DNA from: Hyphomicrobium_A sp036559705
Lineage (GTDB): Bacteria; Pseudomonadota; Alphaproteobacteria; Rhizobiales; Hyphomicrobiaceae
Direction of reading: 5' to 3'
NCBI GenBank assembly: GCA_036559705.1
Contig: DATBSP010000162.1
Coordinates: 4,719 to 68,718, forward strand
Length of the DNA: 64,000 nt
The notes under the pieces were generated by a model. That model was not told the DNA's origin. It did not search any database and was given only the letters and a program-made list of their open reading frames with translations. Positions 56,170 through 64,000 of this stretch are shown here, piece by piece. The position numbers and the translations under genes were made by a program. Numbering within the stretch: the first letter of the stretch is position 1; each line of letters opens with the position of its first letter.

Positions 56170-57301
56170 CTAGTCCAGATCGGCCACTTCGACCGGGCCA
56201 CCGCCCTTGATGCGCTGTGCCAGCGCGCTCTCGATGAACGGATCGATCTCGCCGTCGAGAACAGCCGATGGATTGGTACTCTGCGTGCCGGTGCGCAGGT
56301 CTTTCACCAGCTGGTACGGTTGCAGCACGTAGGAGCGGATCTGGTGGCCCCAGCCGATCTCTTTCTTGCTCGCCGCCTCGGCGTTGGCCTTGTCCTCGCG
56401 CTTCTTCAATTCGAGCTCGTAGAGGCGCGCCTTCAGCATCGACCAGGCGATCGCCCTATTCTTGATCTGCGAGCGCTCCTGCTGGCTCGCCACCGCGATG
56501 CCGGTAGGCAGATGCGTGATGCGCACGGCAGAATCCGTCGTGTTGACGTGCTGGCCGCCGGCACCGGAAGAGCGATAGGTGTCGATGCGGCACTCGCTCT
56601 CGTTGATCTGAATGTCGATGTCGTCATCGACGACCGGGTAAACCCACACCGAGGCGAAGCTCGTGTGGCGGCGCGCGTTGGCGTCATAGGGTGAGATGCG
56701 CACCAGGCGATGCACGCCCGATTCCGTCTTCAGCCAGCCGTACGCATCCTCGCCCTTGATCTCGATGGTGACCGATTTGATGCCTGCTTCTTCGCCGGCG
56801 CTTTCTTCCAGCGTCGCCACCTTGTAGCCGCGCTGCTCCGCCCAGCGCATGTACATGCGCGCCAGCATCGAGGCCCAGTCCTGACTTTCAGTGCCGCCGG
56901 CACCCGCATGCACTTCGAGATAAGTGTCGTTGCCGTCGGCTTCGCCCGACAGCAGCGCCTCGACGCTGCGCCGCTGCGCCTCCTCGTCGAGCTTCTTGAG
57001 CATGGCTTCGCCTTCGGCGATCGAGGCGTCGTCGTTATGATCTTCGCCGAGCTCGATGAGTGTCACGCCGTCCTCGAGGCCTCGCTCCAGATCACGATAG
57101 GCGTTGATCGAGCGCTCGAGCTGCTGACGCTGGCGCATGACCTTCTGCGCCGCTTTGGAGTTATTCCAGAGGCTCGGATCCTCCGCGCGCTTGTTCAGCT
57201 CGGCAAGTCGTTGCTGGGCGGTATCCCAGTCAAAGATGCCTCCGCAGGAGGCCGAGGGCCTCCTTGATGGATTCGACGAGCTTTTGCGGTTCGGCACGCA
57301 T
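56170..57301 (-). CDS. prfB: Peptide chain release factor 2, with +1 programmed frameshift
   Basis: RF2 recognises UGA and UAA and hydrolyses peptidyl-tRNA. The reading starts at ATG 57301 (MRAEPQKLVESIKEALGLL) and meets an in-frame UGA after 23 codons; a +1 shift at CTT-TGA continues as DWDTAQQRL to the stop at 56170, giving 376 residues. Catalytic GGQ is seen in SSGAGGQHVN. The codon-recognition motif reads SPYD where E. coli RF2 has SPF. The gene precedes mrcA in reverse order; the frame that runs up to 57396 is a by-product of the shift. Confidence 0.95.
57229..57245 (-). promoter_or_regulatory. Programmed +1 frameshift site of prfB
   Basis: On the minus strand CGGAGGCATCTTTGAC contains an internal Shine-Dalgarno-like GGAGG, a three-base spacer, the slippery CTT and the stop TGA followed by C, the same arrangement as in E. 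coli prfB. UGA starvation of RF2 promotes the shift and so autoregulates RF2. Confidence 0.92.
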
Positions 57302-57418
57302 CGTTGCCTCCGGTGCGGAGCAATTTCAGGATGTGCGGAGTGATATAATGGCCGCGCGGGCGGCTGTAAACGCGAAGGCGCGCGCAGGCGGCACATCCAC
57401 AGCGTCAGCCGTTCGGCC

Positions 57419-60004
57419 TCACCACAGGCCCCCGCGGCCGGAGCCGTACGGGGGGCTCTGGCGCGGTGGCGGGTGGTAGTAATCGTCAGCTGAGCTTTCG
57501 TCGTCGCGACCCGGCATGGCGCCGGTGCCCTGATCCGTGAAACCGATCACCGAGTAGGCGTCGTCCGGCTCTTCGCCCGGCTTGAACGCTTCCATGATGC
57601 TCTGCGGATCTTCCTCGCCCGCGCGCAGGCCTGTGCGCAGGTTGACACGTGCCAGCTTGACACCCGACGGGATGCGGAACGGGGCGGCCGGCTGATCGGC
57701 AAGCGCTTCCTTGATGAAGCTGCCGAAGACCGGAGCCGCAATCTTGCCGCCGGTATTGCCCTTGCCCATCGCCGTCGGCGTGTCGTAGCCGATGAACACG
57801 CCCACCACCATGTCGGGTGAATAGCCGATGAACCAGGCGTCCTTTTCCTCATTCGTCGTGCCGGTCTTGCCGGCGAGCGGACGCTCGAGCGCCTTGAGCG
57901 AAGTCGCGGTGCCGCGCTGGATGACGCCTTCCAGCATGGAGGTCATCTGATAGGCGGTGTGCGGGTCCATGATCTGCACCCGGTCGTCGGGGATCTCCGG
58001 CTCTTCCTGGCCGTTCCACGTCTCGACCTTGCACCCCTCGCATACGCGCTGGTCGTGCCGCCACACGGTGCGCCCCCAGCGGTCCTGAATGCGGTCGATT
58101 AGCGTGGCGCGCACCTGGTGGCCGCCATTGGCGATGGAGCAGTAGCCGGTAGCCACGCGCAGCAGAGTTGATTCACCGGCACCCAGCGACATAGACAGCA
58201 CCGGCAGCAGGTCATCGTAGATGCCGAAGCGCTTGGCGTAGTCCGTGATGATCGGCATGCCGAGATCTTGCGCGAGGCGCACCGTCATCTGGTTGCGCGA
58301 ATGCTCGATGCCGAAGCGCAGCGTCGACGGTCCGGCCGAATGTTCCTTCTCGTAGTTCTCGGGCTTCCAGATATTCTGGCCGGGGCCCTGCTCGATCTCG
58401 ATCGGCGCATCGAGAATGATCGACGTCGGCTTGTAGCCGTTGTCGAGAGCGGCCGCGTAGACAAACGGCTTGAACGACGAGCCGGGCTGGCGCTTGGCCT
58501 GGATGGCACGGTCGAACTGGCTCATGGCGAATGAGAAGCCGCCAACGACGGCGAGCACGCGACCCGTGTTGGGGTCGAGCGCGACGATGCCGCCACCCAC
58601 CTCGGGAATCTGCATCAGCGACCAGACGCCGCCGACGTTGCTAGCCTCCTTCGGCGCCACGTAGATGACATCTCCCGGCGAGATGACATCACTCATCGCC
58701 TTGGGTGCTACCTTCTTGCTAGCCGACTTCGCCCACTTCACTTCATCGAAAGTGATCTCGACCGCTTCGCGCTTGCCGACCAGAGAGCCGTCCTGCTGCT
58801 TCTCGGGCCGCAACCCAATTACTGCTTTGGCAGGTTCCGTATTGAGCACCACCCCGAGCCGCCACGGCTGAATGTCGGGCGGCCTTTCAACGGCGTCGAG
58901 TGCTTTGCCCCAATCGCCTGTGACGTCGAGCTTCGTTACCGGGCCGCGCCAGCCCTTGGTGCGATCGAACTGCACCAAACCGTCCATGAGCGAGCGGCGG
59001 GCCGCCTGCTGTAACCGCGGATCGAGCGTCGTGCGCACCGACAGGCCGCCGTTGTAGAGCTTGTCCTCACCGAACTGCGACAGCAGCGTGCGCCGCACTT
59101 CCTCGGCGAAGAAGTCGGCGGCGAAGATATGCGCGCCGGTCTGGCGGAGGTTGACGCCGAGCGGTTTCGCCTTCGCAGCCGCGGCTTCCTCGCTCGAGAT
59201 ATAGCCGTTCTCCTGCATCTGGCCGATGATCCAGTCGCGCCGGATCAGGGCCTGCTTCTCGCGCCGGAACGGATGATAGTTGTTGGGCCCCTTAGGAAGC
59301 GCGGCGAGGTAGGCGACCTCTTCGATCGTGAGATCCTGAAGCTCCTTGTTGAAATAGCTGAGACTCGCCGCGGCGATGCCATAGGCGCCAATGCCGAAAT
59401 AGATCTCGTTGAGATACAGCTCGAGGATCTTGTCCTTCGAGTAGGCACGCTCGATGCGGATGGCGAGGATAGCCTCCTTCAGCTTGCGCTCCATCGAGCG
59501 CTCGCTGCTGAGGAGGAAGTTCTTGGCGACCTGCTGGGTGATCGTCGAGCCACCCTCGGCACGCCGGTCGTTACCCTGGATCTTGGATTCGACGACTTTG
59601 AACACGGCACGCGCGATGCCTTGGAAGTCGACGCCGCCATGCTCGTAGAAGCGGCGGTCCTCGGCTGACAGGAAGGCGGCGATGACGCGTTTCGGAATCG
59701 TGTTGATCGGCACGAAAATGCGCCGTTCGCGTGCATACTCGGCGATCAGCGCGCCGTTGTGCGCATGGATGCGCGTCATTACCGGCGGCTCGTATTTGGC
59801 GAGGCTCTCGTAGTCGGGAAGATCCTGCGAGGTCTTCCACAACAGGTAGCCCGCGGCGGCCGAGGCACAGATGAACACGACGCCGGCAGCGGCAAATCCA
59901 AAGCCGAGAAAGCTCAGCAAGAAGCTCTTGCGCCGCTTGCGCTTGCGTGGCGGCGGCGGTTCGGACGGATAAATGTGCTCGGGCGGGTATAAAGGCTCGC
60001 GCAT
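57419..60004 (-). CDS. mrcA: Penicillin-binding protein 1A
   Basis: A bifunctional class A PBP of the inner membrane that polymerises and crosslinks peptidoglycan. Order: membrane anchor (LGFGFAAAGVVFICASAAAG), glycosyltransferase GT51 (EDRRFYEHGGVD, GGSTITQQVAKNF, ILELYLNEIYFG), an OB-like insert, and transpeptidase with PGSSFKPF (SxxK), HSRNQM (SxN) and AGKTGTT (KTG). ATG 60004 is preferred over TTG 60007. It sits between prfB and the amidase, as in most Hyphomicrobiales. Confidence 0.96.
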   Translation of the reverse strand: MREPLYPPEHIYPSEPPPPRKRKRRKSFLLSFLGFGFAAAGVVFICASAAAGYLLWKTSQDLPDYESLAKYEPPVMTRIHAHNGALIAEYARERRIFVPINTIPKRVIAAFLSAEDRRFYEHGGVDFQGIARAVFKVVESKIQGNDRRAEGGSTITQQVAKNFLLSSERSMERKLKEAILAIRIERAYSKDKILELYLNEIYFGIGAYGIAAASLSYFNKELQDLTIEEVAYLAALPKGPNNYHPFRREKQALIRRDWIIGQMQENGYISSEEAAAAKAKPLGVNLRQTGAHIFAADFFAEEVRRTLLSQFGEDKLYNGGLSVRTTLDPRLQQAARRSLMDGLVQFDRTKGWRGPVTKLDVTGDWGKALDAVERPPDIQPWRLGVVLNTEPAKAVIGLRPEKQQDGSLVGKREAVEITFDEVKWAKSASKKVAPKAMSDVISPGDVIYVAPKEASNVGGVWSLMQIPEVGGGIVALDPNTGRVLAVVGGFSFAMSQFDRAIQAKRQPGSSFKPFVYAAALDNGYKPTSIILDAPIEIEQGPGQNIWKPENYEKEHSAGPSTLRFGIEHSRNQMTVRLAQDLGMPIITDYAKRFGIYDDLLPVLSMSLGAGESTLLRVATGYCSIANGGHQVRATLIDRIQDRWGRTVWRHDQRVCEGCKVETWNGQEEPEIPDDRVQIMDPHTAYQMTSMLEGVIQRGTATSLKALERPLAGKTGTTNEEKDAWFIGYSPDMVVGVFIGYDTPTAMGKGNTGGKIAAPVFGSFIKEALADQPAAPFRIPSGVKLARVNLRTGLRAGEEDPQSIMEAFKPGEEPDDAYSVIGFTDQGTGAMPGRDDESSADDYYHPPPRQSPPYGSGRGGLW

Positions 60005-60176
60005 CAACCTCTAATTCCGTTGATCGTGCGTAATCGGTTGATCTGGCATATCTGCGCGAGCCCTGGTGGCTAGGAAAGGCAACGCCGCGACGCAGCCACA
60101 TTAGCATGGATTGTGGCATCAAGTCGTCGATCGCCGCAGTTTAGATAACGTCAGCCATTTGCGCGGTTCGCAGGCC

Positions 60177-61454
60177 TCACCGCGCCTTCGCTGTACGCTT
60201 GGAAAAATAGGAATTGACCGCTGCCCCGATGGCCGCGGCGACACGCCGCTGCCAAGCCGCCGAATTGAGCAGTTTTTCGTCCTCCGGGTTGCTCATATAG
60301 CCGAGCTCGACCAGCACTGACGGCGTGTCCGCCTGACGCAGCACCTTAAACGCCGCCGAGCGCTGCGGACGTCCGGACAGCGAAATGCTGGTGCCGAGCC
60401 GCTTAACCAGCGTGTTGGAAAAATCGGCGGAGAAGTTCGACGTCTCCCGCTTCAGAAGGTCGATGAGGATATTGCGCACCTCACCCTCCTCCTCGAACTT
60501 GGCGGTCTGCAGGCCGGCGATGGCATCCGAGTTGTTCTCCTTTTCGGCCATGCGCCGCGCCTCCTCGTCCGAGGCCCGCTCCGACAGCGTGTAGACGGTT
60601 GCCCCGCGGACGGCGTTGGCAAAGCCTTTCTGCGCGATGGAATCGGCGTGTAGCGAGATGAACAGGTCGGCGTCGAGATCGCGCGACATCTTGATGCGCT
60701 GGTCGAGGGACACGAAAACATCGGTTGTCCGCGTCATCTTCACGTCATAACGGCCGGCAGCCGCCAACTGCGCTTTGAGTGCGTGGGCGACGGCCAGAAC
60801 CAACGTCTTTTCCTTGAGGTTGCTGGCCCCAGCCGCGCCTGGGTCGATGCCGCCGTGACCGGCGTCGATGAGGATTACCGGCTTGGCGCGGTCCTGCTTC
60901 AGCGGCTTGGGGGCTGGTGTTGGTTCAGCCTTGGCCGGCGCGGCGGCGGCACGCGCCCCGCCCGTGCCGCTGCCGAACGACTGGACCGACGTCGGCGCAA
61001 GGTCGATCGCCAGCTCAACGGCGCTGCCGTCCTTGGCCGCCATATCGGCGCGCTTGATGACGACCGGCCCCGTCGTATCGATGACGACGCGCGCCTTGCC
61101 TTCCGCCAGAAGACCATAACGGAAGGCCGCAACGAGCCCGCGCCCTTTTTGTCCTGTGCCGTCGGGAAGATGGAAGGCGACGTCTGGCAAGTCGACAACA
61201 ACGCGGTAAGGGTTGGCGAGGGTGAAGATCTCAGCGCGCACGCCGACCGAGAGTCCGAGCAGAAACTGGGTTGATGTCGCATCGCCCTTGAGCTCGGCGC
61301 GCTTGGCTTCGACCGCCGCGCCCTTGCGATGTACGCTCCCCGGATCCGCCCCGGCGTCCGCCGCACCGATTAACTGGGCGACGGACAGCACGATCCCAAA
61401 CAGCGCCAACGCGCGCCTGGCTCCGCAAGCCCTATGTTGCAGATGCTGCCGCAT
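60177..61454 (-). CDS. amiC: N-acetylmuramoyl-L-alanine amidase, AMIN + Amidase_3 (rne-linked)
   Basis: A 425-residue periplasmic zinc amidase. Signal peptide, AMIN domain about residues 60-160 (IFTLANPYRVVVDLPDV), a Pro/Ala linker and Amidase_3 from about residue 190: IDAGHGGIDPGA, SLHADSI and VLVELGYMSN. It is the usual neighbour of mrcA and rne and the paralogue of the amidase at 747-2084. The gene symbol is by position and family. Confidence 0.92.
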   Translation of the reverse strand: MRQHLQHRACGARRALALFGIVLSVAQLIGAADAGADPGSVHRKGAAVEAKRAELKGDATSTQFLLGLSVGVRAEIFTLANPYRVVVDLPDVAFHLPDGTGQKGRGLVAAFRYGLLAEGKARVVIDTTGPVVIKRADMAAKDGSAVELAIDLAPTSVQSFGSGTGGARAAAAPAKAEPTPAPKPLKQDRAKPVILIDAGHGGIDPGAAGASNLKEKTLVLAVAHALKAQLAAAGRYDVKMTRTTDVFVSLDQRIKMSRDLDADLFISLHADSIAQKGFANAVRGATVYTLSERASDEEARRMAEKENNSDAIAGLQTAKFEEEGEVRNILIDLLKRETSNFSADFSNTLVKRLGTSISLSGRPQRSAAFKVLRQADTPSVLVELGYMSNPEDEKLLNSAAWQRRVAAAIGAAVNSYFSKRTAKAR

Positions 61455-62248
61455 TCCCCTCCGCCCCCTCGGCCGTCGCGTTTCCCCTGCCCCACATTAA
61501 CCAAACCTTTGCCGATTTTCCCTCAAATTGCAGGTAGTTGGCCGGCGGGCTCGCGAGAGAGCCTTTATAACATGCTTGCAAGCCTACCGGCGAACCCGTA
61601 CTTATTGTTTCGTTGCTGCAGCGGCACTCTTTCGAGGACATTTGTGCGCCGCAAGATCGAGTGGGACAGGCAATCGTCCTGCCGTTCGCGCCGGTTCGCC
61701 GTTCCCCGCGAGGGACGGAGCCGTTGCAGACCGACGATCGAGTGGTTCGCCCTGCGCCCGCAAACATAAGCTCCGGGTCTTTTTAGACGGCGGAGACTTG
61801 AGCCTGAGGGCCAAGCTTGCGCCCGGCGCGACGGAAACCACTCGAAACGGACAATCACCACGTCCACCGCTCCGATATTCGCCCGGGAAAGGAAGGCGTA
61901 CGGAGCAGGCGGATAACCGCCCGGCGCCCTCGCCGATATGAGGGCAATCCGGCGGGAGCGCGATGTCTCGTGCTCCACGTCAAGCCATTGAAAGACCATT
62001 GGAATGCTTAACTTCGGCAACAGCCAACTGCAGGTTCCAGCGCGCAACCGTCCGCGCCGCGGAGCACGCCCGGCCACGCCCGGCGGAAGAAGTCTGTGTG
62101 CCATCCCGACACCCCGTCTTTTTCACCCATCATCGCAAACAATGACGCACGCCCGAGACCGGCGCCTTGCCGCCCTTGACCCAATTCGCATCCGAATTGT
62201 GGAGCCAAGCGGCAGGCGGCCCAGCCGGCGCGCCGAGGATCGGCACAC
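61455..62248. other. 794-nt divergent region, rne leader
   Basis: Between the amidase gene (minus) and rne (plus). Nothing coding is supported. A hairpin CTCCG/CGGAG with an inner GTCT-TTTT-AGAC lies at 61771-61795. In E. coli the rne leader mediates autoregulation by RNase E; the long stretch here may do the same. Confidence 0.55.
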
Positions 62249-64000
62249 ATGTCCAACAACAAGATGCTTATCGACGCCACGCACCCGGAGGAAACCCGGG
62301 TCGTGGTGCTCCGCAACGGCCGGGTAGAGGAATTCGATTTCGAATCCGCCGCCCGAAAGCTGCTTCGGGGCAATATCTATCTCGCCAAGGTGACGCGCGT
62401 TGAGCCGTCGCTACAGGCGGCCTTCGTTGAGTACGGTGGAAACCGCCACGGCTTCCTCGCCTTCAACGAAATCCATCCTGACTATTACCAGATCCCAATG
62501 GCCGACCGTCAGGCGCTTCTCGATGAGGAAGCCGCCGCCGAGGCCGAGGAGGAAGCTGCCGTCGATGCCCATGCCGAGGCGCTAGCGCGCCGGCGCGCAT
62601 CATCGCCGGCCCCCGAGGAAGAGGATGCGGTCGACGTTCTCGAGCCCCACGAGGGAGGCGATCCGCCTCCCCACGACGATGCGGACCATGACGAGGAGGG
62701 CGAAGGCAAAGAGGGCCAGCCCGAACACCGCACACTCGCCGAGGCCGTGCCTGCCGATGACCGCGTGCAGGCTGCGCCCGAGCGCGCCGAGGATACGGAC
62801 GTCGCCGCTAACGAAAACACGCTCGACGTCGCGGCGTCAGCCGAGGCGTCCGGTGAAGAAACTGGCACCGGAGAAGCCGCGGTTCACGAGGTCGAGGCCA
62901 ACGCGGCCCCGGTCGAAGTAGAGCGCGTCGAGCAGGTCGGCTCCGGCGAGGACGCCCTCGAGGAGCTGCCTTCGCGCCCGCGCCGCCGCCCGCGCAGCTA
63001 CAAGATCCAAGAGGTCATCAAGCGCCGCCAGGTCATCCTCGTCCAGGTCGTGAAGGAGGAGCGCGGCAACAAGGGTGCGGCACTCACCACCTACCTGTCG
63101 CTCGCCGGTCGCTATACCGTGTTGATGCCCAACACGGCCCGCGGCGGCGGCATCAGCCGCAAGATCACCCAACCGCAGGACCGCAAACGGCTCAAGGCCA
63201 TCGCTGCCGAGCTCGAGGTTCCGGAGGGCATGGGGCTGATCATCCGCACCGCCGGCGCCGCACGCACCAAGCAGGAGATCAAGCGCGACTTCGAATATCT
63301 CTTGCGGCTGTGGGAGAGCGTGCGAGATCTCACTCTGCAGAGCCAGGCGCCGAGCCTCGTCTACGAGGAAGGCAACCTCATCAAGCGCTCGATCCGCGAC
63401 CTCTATAACAAGGACGTCGACGAGGTCATCGTTGCCGGTGGTGAGGCGCACCGCGAGGCCAAAGACTTCATGCGCATGCTCATGCCGAGCCATGCCAAGA
63501 ACGTCACGCAATACCAGGATCCGGAGCCTCTCTTCACGCGCTTCCAGATCGAGCGGCAGCTGAACGCCATGTTCAGCCCCTACGTGACGTTGCGCTCGGG
63601 CGGATACCTCGTCATCAACCAGACCGAGGCCCTGGTTTCAATCGACGTCAACTCGGGCAAGTCCACGCGCGAGTTCTCCATCGAGGAGACGGCGCTGCAG
63701 ACCAACCTGGAGGCGTCCGACGAGCTCGCCCGCCAGCTCAAATTGCGCGACCTCGCGGGCCTGATCGTCATCGACTTCATCGACATGGAGGAGCGGCGCA
63801 ACAACCGCAAGGTGGAGAACCGCCTCAAGGACGCGCTGCGCCACGACCGCGCCCGCATCCAGGTCGGGCGCATCAGCCATTTCGGGCTGCTGGAAATGTC
63901 GCGCCAGCGCCTAAGGACAGGCATGCTCGAAGGCTCGACCAAGCCCTGCCCAGTATGCCAGGGAACCGGCATGGTGCGGTCGGTCGAGTCGGTCGCGCTC
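62249..64000 (+). CDS. rne: Ribonuclease E (partial, runs off right edge)
   Basis: The endonuclease core of the RNA degradosome. 584 codons are visible. The N-terminal S1 domain (LLRGNIYLAKVTRVEPSLQAAFVEYGGNRHGFL) is interrupted by an acidic, low-complexity insertion of about 155 residues (about residues 90-245), then resumes at SYKIQEVIKRRQVILVQV. The DNase I-like catalytic site is SIDVNSGKS and IVIDFIDMEE (the two Mg Asp residues), and the Zn-link is CPVCQGTG near the edge. Start at ATG 62249. The C-terminal scaffold lies outside the window. Confidence 0.96.
   Translation, partial: MSNNKMLIDATHPEETRVVVLRNGRVEEFDFESAARKLLRGNIYLAKVTRVEPSLQAAFVEYGGNRHGFLAFNEIHPDYYQIPMADRQALLDEEAAAEAEEEAAVDAHAEALARRRASSPAPEEEDAVDVLEPHEGGDPPPHDDADHDEEGEGKEGQPEHRTLAEAVPADDRVQAAPERAEDTDVAANENTLDVAASAEASGEETGTGEAAVHEVEANAAPVEVERVEQVGSGEDALEELPSRPRRRPRSYKIQEVIKRRQVILVQVVKEERGNKGAALTTYLSLAGRYTVLMPNTARGGGISRKITQPQDRKRLKAIAAELEVPEGMGLIIRTAGAARTKQEIKRDFEYLLRLWESVRDLTLQSQAPSLVYEEGNLIKRSIRDLYNKDVDEVIVAGGEAHREAKDFMRMLMPSHAKNVTQYQDPEPLFTRFQIERQLNAMFSPYVTLRSGGYLVINQTEALVSIDVNSGKSTREFSIEETALQTNLEASDELARQLKLRDLAGLIVIDFIDMEERRNNRKVENRLKDALRHDRARIQVGRISHFGLLEMSRQRLRTGMLEGSTKPCPVCQGTGMVRSVESVAL

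Noticed and set aside
57302..57396. Upstream in-frame N-terminus for RF2
   Set aside because: Its sequence (Arg/Pro/Ser-rich) is not RF2-like and is explained by the +1 frameshift; the true start is ATG 57301.

Overview
This 64 kb window is GC-rich chromosome from an alphaproteobacterium, most likely order Hyphomicrobiales (Rhizobiales). The evidence is the gene content and order: the rne / amidase / mrcA / prfB block, ChpT of the CckA-ChpT-CtrA phosphorelay, an EipA-type DUF1134 protein, a bactofilin, extensin-family and NnrU proteins, and a soluble fdsGBACD formate dehydrogenase. The fds operon would suit a C1-using group such as Hyphomicrobiaceae, but that is inference. I saw no rRNA or tRNA gene, phage, insertion sequence or CRISPR array. 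Coding density is high and most of the window is ordinary chromosome.

Layout. 1-684: no supportable gene. 0.7-13.3 kb: an AMIN-domain amidase, pgsA-moaD-moaE, an extensin-like protein, a dienelactone hydrolase, uvrC, a NagD-like HAD phosphatase, a degenerate EAL protein, a degenerate SDR and a FUSC membrane protein. 13.4-15.7 kb: groESL with a CIRCE operator and terminator. 16.9-24.1 kb: LysR regulator and fdsG-fdsB-fdsA-fdhD(fdsC)-fdsD. 24.2-32 kb: a YbaK-like deacylase, then a tight minus-strand operon of a membrane metallophosphoesterase and two GMC oxidoreductases, the last fused to an alpha/beta hydrolase whose nucleophile position is Cys. 32-41.1 kb: bactofilin, DUF1134, cysQ, chpT, fetAB and three small secreted proteins that share a cysteine pattern. 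41.2-48.6 kb: cspA, rlmJ, a candidate small RNA with its own terminator, holC, der, bamB-like, a TPR protein and panB. 48.8-55.2 kb: an L,D-transpeptidase, MOSC/NnrU, an arginine-methyltransferase-like protein and two RNA methyltransferases. 55.2-64 kb: a small secreted protein flanked by covarying hairpin repeats, prfB with a +1 programmed frameshift, mrcA, a second AMIN amidase, and rne running off the right edge.

How the genes work together. The cell-envelope theme is strong: two amidases, PBP1A, L,D-transpeptidase, extensin-like, BamB-like, bactofilin and DUF1134. The Fds operon makes an NAD-linked, cysteine-ligated Mo/W formate dehydrogenase with its sulfurtransferase and delta subunit, and palindromes upstream fit control by the adjacent LysR protein. 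The pgsA-moaD-moaE operon links phospholipid and molybdenum-cofactor synthesis. The most likely under-described systems are the metallophosphoesterase / GMC / GMC-hydrolase operon, the three-member four-cysteine secreted family, and the candidate C-rich small RNA between rlmJ and holC.
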